Shown here: positions 1 to 6,380 of the stretch, in pieces
How the letters are laid out: every line of letters starts with the position of its first letter
How positions within the stretch are numbered: position 1 is the first letter of the stretch
Source of the DNA: Bacteroidota bacterium
Lineage (GTDB): Bacteria; Bacteroidota; Bacteroidia; Bacteroidales; JAAYUG01
Assembly: GCA_021812865.1 (NCBI GenBank)
Contig: JAKAMP010000077.1
Coordinates: 1 to 9,086 of the forward strand
Reading direction: 5' to 3'
Length of the DNA: 9,086 nucleotides
The notes under the pieces: model-generated
Seen by the model: the letters and a program-made list of their open reading frames with translations, nothing else
Told to the model about the DNA's origin: nothing
Database searches by the model: none
Made by a program: the position numbers and the translations under genes

Positions 1-1248
1 AATTATTTCATCGCTAACCTGATCAAGGCCGATCCGAACCAAGCACTTACATTGATCAGCTATTCAAAAGATTCCGTTATGGCTGGTACCGATGTACTTG
101 TGTCCAACGATACCCTTGTGGTAAGATCAGCCGACACCATTAATACGACCAAATACATTCTTACTGTGACTGATCAGGGTCTCAGCAACGATGCTGTGCT
201 TACCTCTCAGACACTTACCGTCAATGTTTCCGGTAGCACGGGTACCATTAGCGGCTTTGCCTATGGCAGAACTCTGAAATCTGTGATCGATTCCCTTGCC
301 GTTCCTGCCGGAGCCGACTATACCGTTTACGATGCCAGCGGAGCTTATGTTCCATACCTGACACTTACACCCGATACAAATTTTGTGCAAACTCAGGTAT
401 CTAACCAGATTTTTATCTCCGTGGTGGCCGAAGATGGGGTAACGAAGATCGTTTACCAGTTGGAGCCCAATGCTTCCAACACCGATGCATTTGTTATTTC
501 CGATGTATACCAGGTTAACCAGGATCAGTCTATAATCGAGCTGATACCTCAGGGAACAACGGTATATGGTCTCTTCAAGTACCTAACCCCGGCTCCCGGC
601 GCTACCTTCAAACTGGTTGACAAGTTTGGATTCGAACGCCAGATCGGCAACGTGGTGAAAGACGATAAGCTGGTTGTTACTGCCGCTGACGGCGTTACCA
701 CCAAGACTTATTACATCTCCATGCTCGATGTGAAGGTGAACTACCTGGCCTATGTTGTATCCAGTCTCTTTGAAGTTGACCAGCTGAACTTTGTCATCAC
801 GGTTCAGAACTACTTCACGACCCGTCCGGTGAGCGAACTTGTATCGCACCTTGTACCTGCCACTGGCGCTACCATTAAGGTCATGACTTCATCCGGCACT
901 GAAAACACCGGTACACTGAACAGCACCGACGTAGTGGTTGTCACTGCAGCCGACGGCGTAACCCAGGCTCAATATGCCCTCAATGTGGTTACTGCTGTTG
1001 ATAAAGTAACAGGACCGGTCGCCATCAGTGTTTACCCGAACCCCACCTCCGATGTAGTGAATGTTTCCGGTCTTGAAACTGGCAACAGGATATCGGTTTA
1101 CAATATGCTCGGACAGCAACTGCTTGAAAAAGTTGCCACCCAGAATATTGTTTCAATATCCATGAATGGCCATGCAAGCGGTGTTTACTTCATCCAGGTG
1201 AACAACAACGCCAAGGTTCTCGGACGTTACAAACTGATTCTTAAATAA
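1..1248 (+). CDS. C-terminal part of a large T9SS-secreted repeat protein (5' end outside window)
   Basis: The reading frame is open from base 1, so the first in-frame TTG at 52 is not the true start; about 415 residues are visible. It carries repeated beta domains of roughly 75-80 residues: a partial one ending near 168, then about 235-465, 487-723 and 745-987. Each full repeat has a 'pxGAt.kv.d..G' core and ends in V[VT]A[AE]DGVT followed by an aromatic-containing strand, a pattern typical of Ig-like or cadherin-like sandwich repeats in bacterial surface proteins. Bases 1021-1245 encode a type A Por secretion sorting domain: VYPNPTSD, then YNMLGQQL, then GVYFIQV, ending in a KLILK-type basic/hydrophobic tail. 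Known for this family: the tail directs passage through the type IX system and is cleaved on export. The N-terminal functional domain is missing, so the activity is unknown; adhesin or extracellular enzyme are both possible. Confidence 0.93.
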   Translation, partial: NYFIANLIKADPNQALTLISYSKDSVMAGTDVLVSNDTLVVRSADTINTTKYILTVTDQGLSNDAVLTSQTLTVNVSGSTGTISGFAYGRTLKSVIDSLAVPAGADYTVYDASGAYVPYLTLTPDTNFVQTQVSNQIFISVVAEDGVTKIVYQLEPNASNTDAFVISDVYQVNQDQSIIELIPQGTTVYGLFKYLTPAPGATFKLVDKFGFERQIGNVVKDDKLVVTAADGVTTKTYYISMLDVKVNYLAYVVSSLFEVDQLNFVITVQNYFTTRPVSELVSHLVPATGATIKVMTSSGTENTGTLNSTDVVVVTAADGVTQAQYALNVVTAVDKVTGPVAISVYPNPTSDVVNVSGLETGNRISVYNMLGQQLLEKVATQNIVSISMNGHASGVYFIQVNNNAKVLGRYKLILK

Positions 1249-1267
1249 GAATTCCAGATTCTATACT

Positions 1268-1302
1268 GAAAGCCGTTCCTCCGGGAACGGCTTTCTTTTT
1301 TT
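1268..1302 (+). terminator. Rho-independent terminator of the T9SS repeat protein gene
   Basis: A perfect 12-bp stem (1268-1279 with 1284-1295) is closed by a TCCG loop flanked by C and G, which fits the very stable UNCG tetraloop class. Seven T residues follow (1296-1302). It lies 19 bases after the stop codon and is clearly oriented for the plus-strand gene. Confidence 0.95.
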
Positions 1303-1502
1303 ATGGCACACCCTTAATCCGCTATGACATGCAGGATTCAAAACGCGGATAAGTCCATTCATATCAGAGCCGAAGTTCCCGGCCGGGACTTATGCTGCAA
1401 TTACAGAATTCATGAACGGCAAACCCAAACTCCATAAAAATTGATGCAGCGATTTCAAAAAGCTTACGAAAATTCAAGCCTCAATTGAATAAAAAATTCA
1501 TC

Positions 1503-1518
1503 TATTCATCGATGAATA
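1503..1518. repeat. Perfect 16-bp palindrome
   Basis: TATTCATCGATGAATA is fully self-complementary, and a further ATTCA lies a few bases upstream (1496-1500). It sits in the gene-poor interval more than 200 bp from any credible gene start. It could be a protein-binding site or chance in AT-rich DNA. Confidence 0.5.
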
Positions 1519-1739
1519 TGGAAAGTGACATGGCACGGTTTACCGCTCGTAGCGGTTTGCTCTTGTCAACGGGCGCTTACACCGCTTGTACGGACTTACT
1601 GTTTTACTTCAACTTGCGGCAGAGAATTGTCTGGCGGTTTGAGGGCTTTTGTCAACCCGTTCGCACCGGAGCACAGACGGTTCGGGTTGTTCTGCGAGAC
1701 TTAAGAAACGGAATTGTAATTCATCGGGAAGGCTTTTTC

Positions 1740-1805
1740 ATAGCCTGACCATCGTCTATCTATTGCCTTTCCCTAGCCTGACTCTAGCCTGACCCTAGCC
1801 TGACC
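1740..1805. repeat. Six-unit 11-bp tandem array, consensus CTAGCCTGACC
   Basis: Three consecutive near-identical 11-mers occupy 1773-1783, 1784-1794 and 1795-1805 and differ at one base. A fourth copy, ATAGCCTGACC, lies at 1740-1750, exactly 33 bp (three periods) before the first of them. The two 11-mers between (1751-1761 and 1762-1772) look like decayed copies; the second matches 8 of 11 positions of the 1740 copy. The array lies 24 bp beyond the stop codon of the minus-strand TPR gene. Confidence 0.8.
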
Positions 1806-1829
1806 TTGAAGATTTGCAGCGGAAGGAAC

Positions 1830-2789
1830 CTAATTGCACTTCAGGTTGATCATGTTTTTCCTGGCTTCATTCACATAGGTTTTCGATTCTGATGCTTTTC
1901 TGAATGCAGCGCAGGCATTTGGACCGTCTTTCAGATATACATACGTCCAACCAAGCTTGAAATATATTTTCGCGATCTGTTCTTTGTCCTTTTCATTGGC
2001 AATGGCTAGTTTAGCCGCATCGGCCGATTCCTGGTACCGTTTCAGATTATACGCCAGAAGCGATTTCATGTAATAGGCATTGGCATAGGTAGGATCGTAT
2101 GCAACGGTTTTATCGAGGTATTCGATGGCTTTGGCGGGATTATTTTTTTGCACTCCATATGCTTTGGCATAGAAATATTGACGGCACAGGGTGCTGGCTT
2201 TCGCTACCGTAGCAGAGTCGTTTTCATTCTTCCCCAGCCCGATGGCTTTATCCATGGCTGCGCCCATACTGGCTTCGTTTTTCTTCTTGAAATATACCTG
2301 GCCCAGGCTGAACCATTTATAAGCCCGGGGATCGGTTTGAATGGATGTTTTGTAGTAGAAGATAGCGGAATCCAGGGCGTTTGCATTCACCGCGTTGTTG
2401 CCCATCAGGTAATAGGTATTTCCCAGTAGTTTTGTGCTGCTCTGCAGGTAATCGTCGCTTTTGTAACGGGCAGCGACCTCGGCAGCTTTTTTCAGCTTCA
2501 CCACGGCTTCCGGGTAATTCTTTTCCTTGTATGCATTATTGGCAACTTCATAATATAACCCGGGCAAAAATCCTTCAATTTTCAGGCGGGTAGTGTCGCC
2601 TGCAGCCCCTAAAGCATTGCATATTTCCAGGGCCTTTTCAAATTTTGCAATGGTGGCTTCTTTATCGGTGGAATATAATTTATACGCCTCATTATAAGCG
2701 TCCATTGCATCACGCACAGTCTGGGCGCCTGTATGCAACGACATTCCTGTGAGGACCAGTACCATTAAGAAACTGCTGTACCTTCTCAT
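1830..2789 (-). CDS. Exported TPR-repeat protein
   Basis: The 319-residue product begins with a Sec signal peptide: MRRY, a hydrophobic core, and a likely cleavage after GAQ near residue 23. The rest is mostly helical TPR-like repeats, with units at roughly residues 29-61, 80-110, 122-154, 156-188, 200-234, 235-268 and 272-305. The clearest is the segment containing 'KAIEYLDKTVAYDPTYANA'. No enzymatic domain is seen. TPR arrays usually act as protein-binding scaffolds; a periplasmic role is inferred from the signal. An in-frame TTG nine bases upstream would add three residues, but the ATG at 2789 gives a normal signal peptide and is preceded by an A-rich stretch (AAAAACTTGAAAGAA). It is divergent from the TPR gene at 3146. 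The partner is unknown. Confidence 0.92.
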   Translation of the reverse strand: MRRYSSFLMVLVLTGMSLHTGAQTVRDAMDAYNEAYKLYSTDKEATIAKFEKALEICNALGAAGDTTRLKIEGFLPGLYYEVANNAYKEKNYPEAVVKLKKAAEVAARYKSDDYLQSSTKLLGNTYYLMGNNAVNANALDSAIFYYKTSIQTDPRAYKWFSLGQVYFKKKNEASMGAAMDKAIGLGKNENDSATVAKASTLCRQYFYAKAYGVQKNNPAKAIEYLDKTVAYDPTYANAYYMKSLLAYNLKRYQESADAAKLAIANEKDKEQIAKIYFKLGWTYVYLKDGPNACAAFRKASESKTYVNEARKNMINLKCN

Positions 2790-2805
2790 TTCTTTCAAGT
2801 TTTTA

Positions 2806-2813
2806 CAAAGATA
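2806..2813 (-). promoter_or_regulatory. Possible Bacteroidota -7 promoter element for the minus-strand TPR gene
   Basis: Read on the minus strand the octamer is TATCTTTG, an exact match to the Bacteroidota -7 consensus TAnnTTTG. It would give a leader of only about 10-15 bases before the ATG at 2789. No TTTG is seen at the expected -33 distance, so the call is weak. Confidence 0.25.
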
Positions 2814-2952
2814 ACAAAAAGCTATGGGATGATATTCCCTTCAGCACTTATTCACATATTTCAGGTAATGTAAAAAACATTCTGCTGTTGATTCCTTGTT
2901 TGCACAAATCATTCCTTTCGATTTTCATTTTATTCAAATTATATGGAGATAG

Positions 2953-2988
2953 CTGTGATATAACTTTACAATTTCTGTGGTAACTTTA
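2953..2988. repeat. Direct repeat CTGTG-N(1-3)-TAACTTTA
   Basis: The octamer TAACTTTA occurs at 2961-2968 and again at 2981-2988, a 20-bp period. Each copy is preceded by CTGTG (2953-2957 and 2975-2979). The repeat could be a regulator site serving either divergent TPR gene. TAACTTTA is also one base from the -7 consensus TAnnTTTG, so duplicated promoter elements are an alternative. Confidence 0.5.
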
Positions 2989-3145
2989 TCCTATTATGAG
3001 TCAGATTGAAACTGGGAGCGAAATTTTCATAAACCAATAAATTATTCTTCTGAAAGTCAGTATCATTCAAAAGGCATTTCTGATATTCAGGATTTGGATT
3101 GTGTTTATCCGTAGAATCAATGACCGGTAAAAATTCTTCAGAACC

Positions 3146-3772
3146 ATGAGAAAAGTATTTGTTGTTCTTGTCGCATTGCTTTCTTGTTATGTTATGCTTG
3201 CGCAGGGCGAATATATCGACCATCAGGTAAGCCAGATTTACATGACTTCCGGCAATGACAAACTCAGAAATCACGATTACCAGGGAGCGGCCTCGGATTT
3301 TGCTTATGCAGTTAAGCTCGATCCGGGCCTGGCAGAAGGGTATATTAACCTGGGCATTGCCCGCAGCATTCTGCAGGATTTTACTATAGCCATAGAAGCA
3401 TACAATAAAGGTATTGCCATCAATCCGAATATTGCCGCTGGATATTACAACCGGGGATCTGCGTGGTTTGCCCTCCAGGAGTACGAGAAGGCCATGAAAG
3501 ATTATAATAAAGCCATCAAGCTCAATCCCTATTACAAAGAAGCCTACAACAACAGGGGAAACCTGAAGCTGGTGAGTAAGGACTACAGCGGCGCCATTGA
3601 TGATTTTTCAAAGGTGATCGAAATCTCTCCTGACGATGCCACCGCATTTTATAACCGTGCGGTTGCCCATATGCAACTGCAGCAGACGGAAGATGCCTGC
3701 AAGGATTTACAAAAAGCAGCAGCCCTTGGGGACAAGCAGGCAGCATCAGCCAGTGACAAATACTGCAAATAG
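3146..3772 (+). CDS. Exported TPR-repeat protein
   Basis: The 208-residue product starts MRKVF with a short hydrophobic signal segment and probable cleavage near residues 20-21 (MLAQ|GE). About five contiguous 34-residue TPR units follow at roughly 28-61, 62-95, 96-129, 130-163 and 164-197. The middle ones show the canonical pattern: AxxxYNRGxAW...Y..AMKDYNKAIKLNP. The C-terminus (ACKDLQKAAALGDKQA...KYC) matches the cysteine-containing cap often seen in small Bacteroidota TPR proteins, and its two cysteines (residues 185 and 207) could pair in the periplasm. The expected role is a protein-interaction scaffold; no partner is evident. It is transcribed away from the other exported TPR gene and converges on the aminopeptidase homologue, with no terminator recognised in the 134-bp gap. 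Confidence 0.93.
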   Translation: MRKVFVVLVALLSCYVMLAQGEYIDHQVSQIYMTSGNDKLRNHDYQGAASDFAYAVKLDPGLAEGYINLGIARSILQDFTIAIEAYNKGIAINPNIAAGYYNRGSAWFALQEYEKAMKDYNKAIKLNPYYKEAYNNRGNLKLVSKDYSGAIDDFSKVIEISPDDATAFYNRAVAHMQLQQTEDACKDLQKAAALGDKQAASASDKYCK

Positions 3773-3906
3773 TCCTGTTTTATAGGTTTCTGGAATTGCC
3801 CAAAAGCGTGGAGGAAATGTTTCACCAGATACCTTCACCATCGCGAAATGTAAATTTTTCTTTTAACGTAAATGAAGGGCTGTGTGGGTAATGCCTGAAT
3901 TCCGGT

Positions 3907-5427
3907 TTATTTTCCGGGTAAACTGGTTTTGGGTTTGAAAATGCTGTTTCCTCTCATCAAGGATTCTATTTCTTCTGGCTTTACCGGAGTGGATTTAGAG
4001 AGCGCTTCTCCATGATCAGCCAGTACCAGCACATCATCTGTTATCCGGATACCATTTCCCCAATATTTTTTGTCGCAAGGGCTGCCTTCTGGGAAATACA
4101 GGCCCGGCCCCACAGTGATGACCATGTTTTTCTTCAGGGCGCCTCCAAGTATGTATTTGTCGTATACTTCCAATCCGATGGAATGAGAAATGCTGTGCGG
4201 ACAATACGATGTAACTTGCCGGGCATCCCTTATAATTCCCAGTTGTAACAATCCTTTAGCAAGAACATCCATTCCTTTCCGGTCCACTTCTTGGTAAGGA
4301 ATTCCTGCTCTGATGGATTTGATCGCCGAGTCGTGCGCAGCCAATACCAGTTTGTACAATTCAAGCTGAACCGGGGAAAATTTCCCGTTGCCCGGTACGG
4401 TGCGTGTCACTTTCGCCGTATAGCCCTGGTATTCAGCCCCAGTTTCCATAACAACCAGGTTACTGCCAACATGCGCTCCCTGGTTCCCTGTATAAAACAA
4501 TATGCATCCGCTATTGCCGGAAGCGATTATGCTTGTAAAACCTTCACCGGCTGCTCCACCCTTCTTGAACATGTATTCCTGTATGCCCTGTATTTCCAAC
4601 TCACTCATGGATGGCACGATGGACCGGATGGCTTCGTTTTGTCCGCTGCAGGTAATATCAACCGCTTTCTTCAACATAGACAACTCTTCTGGCGTCTTCA
4701 CCTCCCTTAACTGGCTGGTTAGGCGATTGAACAGCACGAAATTGATGTGTTCTTTCAGCATGGTATCGATCAGTGCCTTTTGTGCCGGATTGTTTTTTTC
4801 GATGATCAGGTTGCTGATCAATATGTCCCGCTGTGACGGACTTCTTGATATCCCAGTTTTTACCTTGAACTCACTGATCAGGTTGAAAAGATCAGCCCGG
4901 TTATTCATATCTGGTTTGATATCGACCGGCAGCAAATCGGACATTACAATACTGAAAGATGAAAAATTGATCGGGAAAATCCTGAAACGGAATGCATCTA
5001 TGGCTGTGTCGATCTGGTAGGTTTCCATGGCCTCCTTCAGGGTTGTTCTGGCTCCGGTCCATTTTTCCATGGCGGGATTATTTTCCTGCATATAGATGAC
5101 TTCTTTCAGAGGCCGGTTCATTCCCATGAATTTATGAGGCTCCTTGAAGATCAGCATTATGGCATCGGGATCTTTGATCCCGGAGAAGTAATATAAATCG
5201 GGATTCTGATGATAAGGATAGGCATTGTCGTTGGTATAGTCGTGTTCAGCGTTTGAAAACAAAACCAGCACAGAGTTGGGAGGCATGATTTCACGTAAGG
5301 CCTCGCGCCGGCTCTTGAAAAATGAAAGGGGAAGAGTGGGATTGGATTGGGCTGAGGTGATCTCACCGGCAGCCACCATCAGCAGGGCGAGTAACAACCA
5401 TGGCAGGGTGCAAGATATTTTTCTCAT
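3907..5427 (-). CDS. Exported aminopeptidase P (M24B) homologue, probably catalytically inactive
   Basis: The 506-residue product has a Sec signal (MRKISC, leucine-rich core, TSA|Q near residue 26). An aminopeptidase P N-terminal domain follows at about 35-185, with the typical YPYHQNPDLYYFSG segment, then a creatinase-fold M24 domain at about 245-490. Active members bind two metals through Asp, Asp, His, Glu, Glu (E. coli PepP D260, D271, H354, E383, E406). Here the matching residues are E328, K339, H415, G440 and T463; the 11-residue and 23-residue spacings between ligands are kept, which supports the alignment. The helper histidines H243 and H361 correspond to F311 and Y422; H350 is kept as H411. 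Surrounding motifs (TRTVPGNGKF, SHSIGLEVYD, GPGLYF) are intact, so the fold is probably kept while peptidase activity is lost. A second ATG at 5448 would add seven residues; 5427 is preferred because an A-rich stretch precedes it and the signal peptide is standard. Confidence 0.92.
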   Translation of the reverse strand: MRKISCTLPWLLLALLMVAAGEITSAQSNPTLPLSFFKSRREALREIMPPNSVLVLFSNAEHDYTNDNAYPYHQNPDLYYFSGIKDPDAIMLIFKEPHKFMGMNRPLKEVIYMQENNPAMEKWTGARTTLKEAMETYQIDTAIDAFRFRIFPINFSSFSIVMSDLLPVDIKPDMNNRADLFNLISEFKVKTGISRSPSQRDILISNLIIEKNNPAQKALIDTMLKEHINFVLFNRLTSQLREVKTPEELSMLKKAVDITCSGQNEAIRSIVPSMSELEIQGIQEYMFKKGGAAGEGFTSIIASGNSGCILFYTGNQGAHVGSNLVVMETGAEYQGYTAKVTRTVPGNGKFSPVQLELYKLVLAAHDSAIKSIRAGIPYQEVDRKGMDVLAKGLLQLGIIRDARQVTSYCPHSISHSIGLEVYDKYILGGALKKNMVITVGPGLYFPEGSPCDKKYWGNGIRITDDVLVLADHGEALSKSTPVKPEEIESLMRGNSIFKPKTSLPGK

Positions 5428-5650
5428 GACTACTTTTTTTATTTGCATCTTTTCGGGATATTTTCAGGTATCTGGAAACTGCTGTATTGCAGGATGTTCA
5501 TTCTTCCGCTTCCTGAAATGGACCCAAGCGCTAAAATATGAAAGATTTTATTTCAACCCAATTAATTCATCGGTAGCCGGAATATCAGGAGAGCTTGATG
5601 AATGATTGAGAATGGGTACAATGCATGCTTCTGTTGGCCTTGTCTGAAAA

Positions 5651-5680
5651 GATACTGGATAAATCCACAGGGATACCGGA
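5651..5680. repeat. Direct repeat GATACYGGA, 21-bp period
   Basis: GATACTGGA (5651-5659) and GATACCGGA (5672-5680) match at 8 of 9 positions and are spaced by two helical turns, about 93-122 bp before the SiaC-family start. This fits a pair of regulator half-sites but could be chance. Confidence 0.35.
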
Positions 5681-5759
5681 CAAGATATGCTTGGGAAATT
5701 GTATAAATTGGATTGGAAATGAGCAGGTTTTTCAATTTTTGATATAATTTTATTCTTTT

Positions 5760-5766
5760 AAAAGGA
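5760..5766 (+). promoter_or_regulatory. Ribosome binding site of the SiaC-family gene
   Basis: AAAAGGA ends six bases before the ATG at 5773. It is the most Shine-Dalgarno-like site in the window and fixes this start. Confidence 0.6.
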
Positions 5767-5772
5767 TTACCG

Positions 5773-6147
5773 ATGCAAAATTTTTTTATTGAGAAGACCA
5801 GCCGCACGCCCCAGGTGATGCTCGATGCTGCCAATGGACTGATCGACATAAAAGGACCATGCATTGTTGAAGATACGGTTTCGTTTTATGAGCCTGTGCT
5901 GGCCTGGGTCAATGAATATATAAAGTCTCCCAGGAATATCACAGTAAATCTCAACCTGGAGTATTTCAATTCGTCCACGTCTCGGATTCTGATGGTTTTT
6001 TTTCGTTCGCTTGGAGATATGGTTCAAAGAGGGGGGACAGTGGAGGTACATTGGTTCTACGCCAAAGGTGACGAGGATCTTAAAGAAACCGGAAATGATT
6101 TTTCAGCCCTTTCCAGGTTACCTTTCCACCTGGTTGAAAAAGGCTAA
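5773..6147 (+). CDS. SiaC-family regulatory phosphoprotein (DUF1987)
   Basis: The 124-residue cytoplasmic protein has no signal peptide and its length is normal for the family. Recognisable family features in order are the N-terminal TP.V.LD (residues 12-18), G28 with the following acidic/aromatic FYEPV..WV.EYI segment, the strand-loop NLEYFNSSTSR (residues 61-71), and V.WFY...DEDL.E.G.DF (residues 92-110). Known: in Pseudomonas aeruginosa SiaC is phosphorylated on a threonine (T68) in the matching loop by SiaB and dephosphorylated by SiaA, and the unphosphorylated form activates the diguanylate cyclase SiaD. As I recall the family loop is NTSS; here it reads N66-S67-S68-T69, so the acceptor may be Ser67 or Thr69. 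No kinase, PP2C-type phosphatase or GGDEF gene is adjacent, so its partners must be encoded elsewhere. Confidence 0.88.
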   Translation: MQNFFIEKTSRTPQVMLDAANGLIDIKGPCIVEDTVSFYEPVLAWVNEYIKSPRNITVNLNLEYFNSSTSRILMVFFRSLGDMVQRGGTVEVHWFYAKGDEDLKETGNDFSALSRLPFHLVEKG

Positions 6148-6380
6148 TCATACGTTTGCATTTCATTTTTGTGGTAGAAATGGCTGTCATGCTGATCCGG
6201 AGGTTCGACTCTATGTGAGTAATTTTATAGGAAGAAAAAACTACACTTCATCTCCCGAATGCCGGATCTTGTAAAAAACAAATCCCGCCACGCAGATCCT
6301 GTGATCATCTGCTGCTGGCAGGTTTCTTGCTTAAGGAGTGAAGTACGATCCGGGGAACCTGTTATAAAGGTTGTGAAGGG

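Larger units (their letters stand above)
1303..1829. other. 527-bp gene-poor interval with palindromes and a short tandem array
   Basis: No convincing gene is seen. An 87-codon frame (1485-1748) starts at TTG, has no ribosome site and no recognisable family, and runs into the tandem array. Structured elements are a perfect 12-bp palindrome at 1377-1388 (centre CCGGCCGG), a perfect 16-bp palindrome at 1503-1518, a hairpin ACCGCT-cgt-AGCGGT at 1542-1556 with a near-copy of its sequence at 1581-1593, and complementary arms AACGGG (1568-1573) and CCCGTT (1656-1661). The 11-bp array lies at 1740-1805. The stretch could be a decayed gene, a mobile remnant or a structured RNA; the sequence alone does not decide. 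Confidence 0.5.
2790..3145. other. 356-bp divergent intergenic region between two TPR genes
   Basis: This AT-rich region must hold the promoters of both flanking TPR genes. It contains the candidate -7 element at 2806-2813 and the duplicated CTGTG...TAACTTTA sequence at 2953-2988. The plus-strand gene start at 3146 has no clear Shine-Dalgarno site. No RNA gene or small credible ORF was seen; a 102-codon minus-strand frame running from inside the 3146 gene (2966-3274) lacks any family signature. Confidence 0.6.
5449..5772. other. Intergenic region between aminopeptidase homologue and SiaC-family gene
   Basis: The upstream regions of two divergent genes meet here. Visible elements are a 21-bp-spaced direct repeat GATAC(T/C)GGA (5651-5659 and 5672-5680), inverted arms CTTGTC (5639-5644) and GACAAG (5679-5684), and the AT-rich stretch 5738-5760, which includes TAATTTTA (one base from a -7 element) but no well-spaced -33 TTTG. 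No credible gene was seen. Confidence 0.5.

Noticed and set aside
1730..1746. AGGCT/AGCCT hairpin as a terminator for the minus-strand TPR gene
   Set aside because: The stem is 5 bp with no following T-run in either direction.
1485..1748. 87-codon plus-strand ORF
   Set aside because: TTG start, no ribosome site, no recognisable motif, and its end falls in the 11-bp array; a short TGAQTVR match to the neighbouring TPR signal region looks like coincidence.
2966..3274. 102-codon minus-strand ORF in the divergent TPR intergenic region
   Set aside because: It starts inside the real TPR gene on the opposite strand and has low-complexity composition with no motif.
3773..3906. Terminator between the convergent TPR and aminopeptidase-homologue genes
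   Set aside because: No stem of useful length followed by a T-run was found on either strand.
6011..6274. Plus-strand ORF overlapping the end of the SiaC-family gene
   Set aside because: It is the +2 shadow of a well-supported gene extended by chance into the intergenic region, with no family features.
6194..6353. Three copies of GATCCGG or its complement (6194, 6262, 6347) as an inverted repeat or terminator
   Set aside because: The arms are only 7 bp and about 60 or more bases apart, with no T-run; this is not enough to call a hairpin.
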